A stretch of 64,000 nt of DNA from Arthrobacter livingstonensis (GTDB lineage: Bacteria; Actinomycetota; Actinomycetes; Actinomycetales; Micrococcaceae). Position numbers and translations under genes: made by a program. The stretch spans positions 59,604-123,603 of the forward strand of contig NZ_QJVD01000016.1 in assembly GCF_003219815.1 (NCBI RefSeq), read 5' to 3'. This document shows positions 60,971 to 64,000 of this stretch, piece after piece; position 1 is the stretch's first letter; the number at the start of each line of letters is the position of its first letter. Under the pieces are notes generated by a model, which ran no database searches, was not told the origin of the DNA, and saw nothing but the letters and a program-made list of their open reading frames with translations.

Positions 60971-61750
60971 TCAGGCGGTTTCCAGCTTAACCAGACGCTC
61001 CGCTATCCGGGTTCCTGCACGGTTTTCCGCTGGGCAACGAGCCAGCCATCTTCTCAACACGGCAATTTCCGCGTTCCTTTGTGAGAGCTTGCGGTGGACA
61101 ATGGCTGCCTGCTCCGTGTACCAAGGGGCCGGCATCCCACCACCAGCGTCGCCCTCTGCCCCCTGGATGGCTTTGTAGCAAAGGATCAGGGCCTCTTCGA
61201 GCCGGCCCTCGCGTTTTAGCTCCTTGATCGGCTCAACGAGCTCAAGGTAATGGACGCCATCGACCATTCCCCGTTTAAACTGGGCAGCCCGCGCCCCGCC
61301 GCCGTCCAAGGCTTCCCTGACCATCTCGGAAACGTGAGTTTGGGCGCTGTTTATCCGTTCCCTGGATGTAAGCGGCGGCGGGTTCTGTTCTGTGTACGGC
61401 CATTTTGGCTCGCCGTCGCCCAGCCAAACATAGGCCTTGGCCAGCAGCTTCTGTTCCCGCAGGATGTGGAGCTGGTACTTGACCGGTTCGCTGGCACCGA
61501 CCACTACGGTGACGTCCGTTGTTGCATAAGAGGGTAGGTATCCGACCCTCTCGCCGTCAACGAACACAGCGACGGCCTCGGAGTTTGCGAGGTTTTTCGG
61601 CTCTCTCTGGAGCTGGGCCACACCCTCGAAGTATCCGCGCTTCCTAAGCCTCTTCCGTTCGGCAAGGGCGGCTACGGCTTCCTTGGCGAAAGTGGTTGTG
61701 CCAGCCACTTCCAGACACGGGCTGAAATTTATGGAGATTGTCGGTTTCAC
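60971..61750 (-). CDS. HIRAN-like domain protein
   Basis: 259 residues. The N-terminal part reads CLEVAGTTTFAKEAVAALAE, then EAVAVFVDGERVGYLPSY, close to the HIRAN pattern (a small beta-barrel that binds DNA ends). The C-terminal 90 residues are helical and repeat-like (LEEALILCYKAIQGAEGD, IVHRKLSQRNAEIAVLRRWL), with a TPR-like look. It may link nucleic-acid damage sensing to a protein interaction, which is inference. GTG 61750 is preceded by AGGGAACC; the frame reaches 61849. Confidence 0.5.
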   Translation of the reverse strand: MKPTISINFSPCLEVAGTTTFAKEAVAALAERKRLRKRGYFEGVAQLQREPKNLANSEAVAVFVDGERVGYLPSYATTDVTVVVGASEPVKYQLHILREQKLLAKAYVWLGDGEPKWPYTEQNPPPLTSRERINSAQTHVSEMVREALDGGGARAAQFKRGMVDGVHYLELVEPIKELKREGRLEEALILCYKAIQGAEGDAGGGMPAPWYTEQAAIVHRKLSQRNAEIAVLRRWLARCPAENRAGTRIAERLVKLETA

Positions 61751-61760
61751 GGGTGGTTCC

Positions 61761-62315
61761 CTAGTGGGACGGCTCGATGCGGACTGAAGGGTTAGAGTCG
61801 TGAGCAGCTTCAGCATCTGTTGCCGCAGCGAGTTCACTGTCAGAAACACTCAACATCAACGAGCTGTTGCGCCTGTTGAAGAAATGCAGATCTATTTCCC
61901 GACCATTAACCTTCCAAGTGCTAGGTGGCACTTCTTCGTTGCTCAACAGTCTGGTGGGCTGCCCATACAGGTCTGTCAGAATGCCGCAAACAGCGTCGTG
62001 ACCGAGACGGGTGGTGCGGGACTCGGCCTCTGGGAACGAGTAAGCGTGGAGGTTGATGCTCATGAATTTTCCGTTGTAGGTGCTCCATGAGGCAAAAGAA
62101 ATACCTGGCAGTTCGGTGACTAGTGCAAAAGATGTCGTTGAGGATCCTTCAATGCCCTGATTCAAGCGTTCCCCAGATTTGAACGGCACGCGCTCGAAGA
62201 GATTCTCGCGTTCTGCATCGGAGCCGGGCCATGTCCCCTCCACCAGTTGCGCCACTACAGCAGCAATCGCCGATGGATCAGGAATCAGTTCACTTTGCGG
62301 CTCTACCGTGGGCAT
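61761..62315 (-). CDS. Hypothetical protein
   Basis: 184 residues, no signal peptide or membrane segment. A mixed alpha/beta core (FALVTELPGISFASWSTYNG, FMSINLHAYSF) and HDAVCGILTDLYGQPT are visible; the C-terminus is acidic and Ala-rich. The gene is upstream of the HIRAN-like gene, separated by ten bases, so the two may form an operon. No family is recognised. Confidence 0.6.
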   Translation of the reverse strand: MPTVEPQSELIPDPSAIAAVVAQLVEGTWPGSDAERENLFERVPFKSGERLNQGIEGSSTTSFALVTELPGISFASWSTYNGKFMSINLHAYSFPEAESRTTRLGHDAVCGILTDLYGQPTRLLSNEEVPPSTWKVNGREIDLHFFNRRNSSLMLSVSDSELAAATDAEAAHDSNPSVRIEPSH

Positions 62316-62480
62316 ATGGCGACACTACCGCGTGGCCATAGCGAACGACACCGGTGAACATCCAAAAACCCATTGGTAGTCCGCGGAACAGAAACACCGG
62401 ACTTGCCGGACACCGCAAACAAGAATTTCCGCCCCGGCCGACCTTGCCACCACTGTCCCGTAGGTGGTTAGGATCCGGTC

Positions 62481-62804
62481 ATGGCAGATAAATCCGTCCG
62501 TCGCGTCATCCGCCTGTTTCCTGACTACGGCCATCGGTGGCCACTGTGGGAGAACAGCACTGCCGAGCGACCGACGAAATACACAATGGAGCCCGCGGAC
62601 TTTGGGCTATCGCAGAGTCTCACGCTCCGACTTCGCGCGTGGTACGACGTCTGGGATGCTGAGAACTTGTATGACGCCGGTTGGAGCTCGCCTGAAAACG
62701 AAACAGCTTGGAACGTGGAGGGTGCCAGTATCGCTGAGCAACTTCGTGAAGAAGTCAAGGCCTTCGCTGACGTGGAATACGACGAGCAGAACCGGTGCCT
62801 GTAA
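62481..62804 (+). CDS. Hypothetical protein
   Basis: 107 residues, soluble, rich in Trp and Tyr (RLFPDYGHRWPLWEN, LRAWYDVWDAENLYDAGWSS) with an acidic C-terminus. The aromatic pattern resembles small stand-alone proteins found beside immunity or effector genes, but no family match can be claimed. It stands alone, divergent from the gene pair to its left. ATG 62481 follows TAGGATCCGG. Confidence 0.5.
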   Translation: MADKSVRRVIRLFPDYGHRWPLWENSTAERPTKYTMEPADFGLSQSLTLRLRAWYDVWDAENLYDAGWSSPENETAWNVEGASIAEQLREEVKAFADVEYDEQNRCL

Positions 62805-62937
62805 ACGACATCGTCAGCGCCCGGTCAAGGTTCCCTGCGGATGGAATCTGGGAGGCTTGCTCCGACCGGGCTGCGGTCCAGTGGTTAGGCATCTGAGAGA
62901 GGCGCTACCGTTGGATGTTTTTCTTTTCCCAAGCTCT

Positions 62938-63279
62938 CTACTTGGTCTCGTTGGGATGCTTGGTATGGACCTGCTCCAGATAGACCACCGGGCCCTCGAC
63001 GTAGAACCAGATACGAGCATCGCCCTTTAGCGTTGGCTTGTGCTGCCATCGCTCATGGGTGGAGCCATTACGGGTCACGACGCCGTGTTCACCACGCAAG
63101 TGATAATTGGTCGGTGTAACAGACAGAGGTGTCCTCGTCAGAAAATCCCAAGCATCAGCCAAGGGGCCCCTGATCGTGGCCTTTAGATTCATCCAGCCAC
63201 GCTGGGCCTGGGCAGAGGCGAAGTGAATCTCGTATTCAGACTTCTTGGTTGGTCGCTCGACCTCCAGGTTCTTGGCCAT
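62938..63279 (-). CDS. RelE/ParE-like toxin of a type II toxin-antitoxin system
   Basis: 113 residues. A signature order of blocks, SEYEIHFASAQAQRGWMNL, LADAWDFLTRTPLSVTP, YHLRGEHGVV, WQHKPTLKGDARIWFYVEG and a terminal VHTKHPNETK, matches a family of ribosome-dependent translation inhibitors related to RelE. The positively charged C-terminal region is the usual active region. It starts three bases after the stop of its antitoxin gene, the common antitoxin-first order. Ribosome site overlap with the antitoxin end suggests coupled translation. Confidence 0.8.
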   Translation of the reverse strand: MAKNLEVERPTKKSEYEIHFASAQAQRGWMNLKATIRGPLADAWDFLTRTPLSVTPTNYHLRGEHGVVTRNGSTHERWQHKPTLKGDARIWFYVEGPVVYLEQVHTKHPNETK

Positions 63280-63282
63280 CCT

Positions 63283-63738
63283 TTAGGGGCGCTCAACGAC
63301 TACGGAGTCATCGAGCCATTCCACGGGCTCCTGGCCGAGGCCGGCGGCGATAGCCGTCGCCGTTTCGCGCCAAGCTGTGAGTTCAGCAATGGCCAGGTGC
63401 GGCTGGTTGGTGGCGAACGAAGCGCGTGCGGCGGACAAAATATCATTGGCACACGTCTCGCGATCAGCCAGGCTCAGCGCCAGCATCCAAGGGAACCTGT
63501 CGATCATGCGCCTTACGAGAGTTCCATCGGTGCTCGTTGAAACCGCAACAAGCTGGGCTGCCAGCTCCAGCAGATTAGTGCGTGCTCGATCTGCACTGCC
63601 GGACATCAGCACCAGAGATTCACCGTCACGACGAGTGACCTCAACAGGATGATCTGCCGCAGCCGCGAAGACCTCAGCGGAAGAGCGGCTCAATTCAGAA
63701 GACTGAAACGTGGTTCGGGAACGGGTGAGTGTATTCAT
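63283..63738 (-). CDS. Phd/YefM-family antitoxin
   Basis: 151 residues. The N-terminal Phd domain (FQSSELSRSSAEVFAAAADH, VEVTRRDGESLVLMSGSADR) binds DNA and autoregulates; the longer C-terminal part (RFPWMLALSLADRETCANDI onward) presumably neutralises the toxin. It is longer than typical 80-residue Phd proteins. Upstream lie ATTCAGAA repeats that may be the operator. Confidence 0.8.
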   Translation of the reverse strand: MNTLTRSRTTFQSSELSRSSAEVFAAAADHPVEVTRRDGESLVLMSGSADRARTNLLELAAQLVAVSTSTDGTLVRRMIDRFPWMLALSLADRETCANDILSAARASFATNQPHLAIAELTAWRETATAIAAGLGQEPVEWLDDSVVVERP

Positions 63739-63750
63739 GCTTCGAGTCTA

Positions 63751-63769
63751 ATTCAGAACGTATTCAGAA
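63751..63769. promoter_or_regulatory. Repeat operator upstream of the antitoxin
   Basis: ATTCAGAA occurs at 63751-63758 and 63762-63769, an 11-base direct repeat (one helical turn), and a third copy lies inside the antitoxin gene at 63693-63700. Direct repeats of this kind are common in type II toxin-antitoxin promoters. Confidence 0.55.
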
Positions 63770-63910
63770 GACCATTGGATTCTTGTTCCGTGAGTCTCAA
63801 ATGGTCCCGCAGGAGGTTCCCCTTGCGGAGAGTGAACCGCCCCGGCGCCGTTGGAGACGCCCGTCGTGCGTGAGGAGAATAGGATGCTCGTGTTCCCGTG
63901 CGACGGTACT

Positions 63911-64000
63911 TCAGCCAAGCTGCGGACTGGTGGCGACGTGACGGAGGAAGACGACGCCGTAGCCGGCTGTGCACAAGCCGAGTCCGACACCGACGAGTGC
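63911..64000 (-). CDS. C-terminal end of a membrane protein (rest outside window)
   Basis: In one minus-strand frame the edge gives ALVGVGLGLCTAGYGVVFLR and then a stop at 63911-63913, a hydrophobic, Gly-rich segment typical of the last membrane helix of a protein. Only 29 residues can be seen. An opposing plus-strand start at 63884 (with GAGGAG before it) is an alternative. Confidence 0.35.
   Translation of the reverse strand, partial: ALVGVGLGLCTAGYGVVFLRHVATSPQLG

Noticed and set aside
63884-64000. Plus-strand frame at the right edge with a strong GAGGAG site
   Set aside because: The opposite strand reads as the end of a membrane protein; with 39 codons visible neither can be proven.

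Overview
The window is high-GC actinobacterial DNA, most like Arthrobacter or a close relative in the Micrococcaceae. The evidence is a complete Pup-proteasome locus with a naturally fused PafBC, a mycothiol ligase (MshC), RbpA, polyprenol-phosphate mannose synthase, and many GTG/TTG starts. The gene order uppP, mshC, PAC2, trmI, mpa, dop, pup, prcB, prcA, pafA, pafBC, tatA, tatC, helY is the conserved actinobacterial order known from Mycobacterium.

Left and centre (1-39.9 kb) are mostly core chromosome. An ECF sigma factor runs off the left edge, followed by a DUF2231 membrane protein, tRNA-Leu(GAG) with its terminator, an M20 peptidase, an acyl-CoA dehydrogenase, small conserved genes, an aldo/keto reductase, UppP, MshC, a PAC2 protein, a HAD phosphatase and an intramembrane protease. 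From 11.1 to 27.2 kb lie tRNA m1A58 methyltransferase and the pupylation/proteasome system: Mpa unfolds pupylated substrates, Dop deamidates Pup and depupylates, PafA ligates Pup, PrcA/PrcB degrade, and PafBC is the DNA-damage regulator. Two FKBP prolyl isomerases, TatA/TatC and the HelY helicase share the locus. An amidohydrolase, Ppm1, RbpA, an NfeD-SPFH pair, a MocR/YczE divergent pair, a 23S rRNA methyltransferase, peptide deformylase and aconitase follow.

From 39.9 to 45 kb the DNA is decaying: a frameshifted Clp_N-domain gene, a possible NUDIX remnant, a P-loop kinase cut off at a secreted S53 protease, and a frameshifted GNAT gene whose intact relative sits at 56.7 kb. Small stress or resistance genes (GNATs, a phosphotransferase, a VOC protein) are interspersed.

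From 45.5 to 52.8 kb is a drug-response region: a UvrA-like ABC protein, a PadR/DUF1048/ABC-exporter operon with a clear palindromic operator, and a MarR regulator divergent from a quinone-type oxidoreductase with two palindromic operators.

From 52.9 to 56.4 kb lies a degraded Tn3-family transposon (multi-frameshift tnpA, apparently intact tnpR). The right end (56.7-64 kb) holds small orphan genes (GNAT, DUF2750, exported or membrane proteins, a HIRAN-like protein) and a Phd/RelE-type toxin-antitoxin pair. It looks like an accessory island.

I found no CRISPR array, rRNA or prophage. The most notable unexplained structures are noncoding: a nested inverted-repeat element upstream of ppm1, a tandem/inverted repeat at 34.85-34.96 kb, an interrupted palindrome between mshC and the PAC2 gene, and an rbpA promoter-like box lying in a terminator loop. 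No clear new multi-gene system was recognised.
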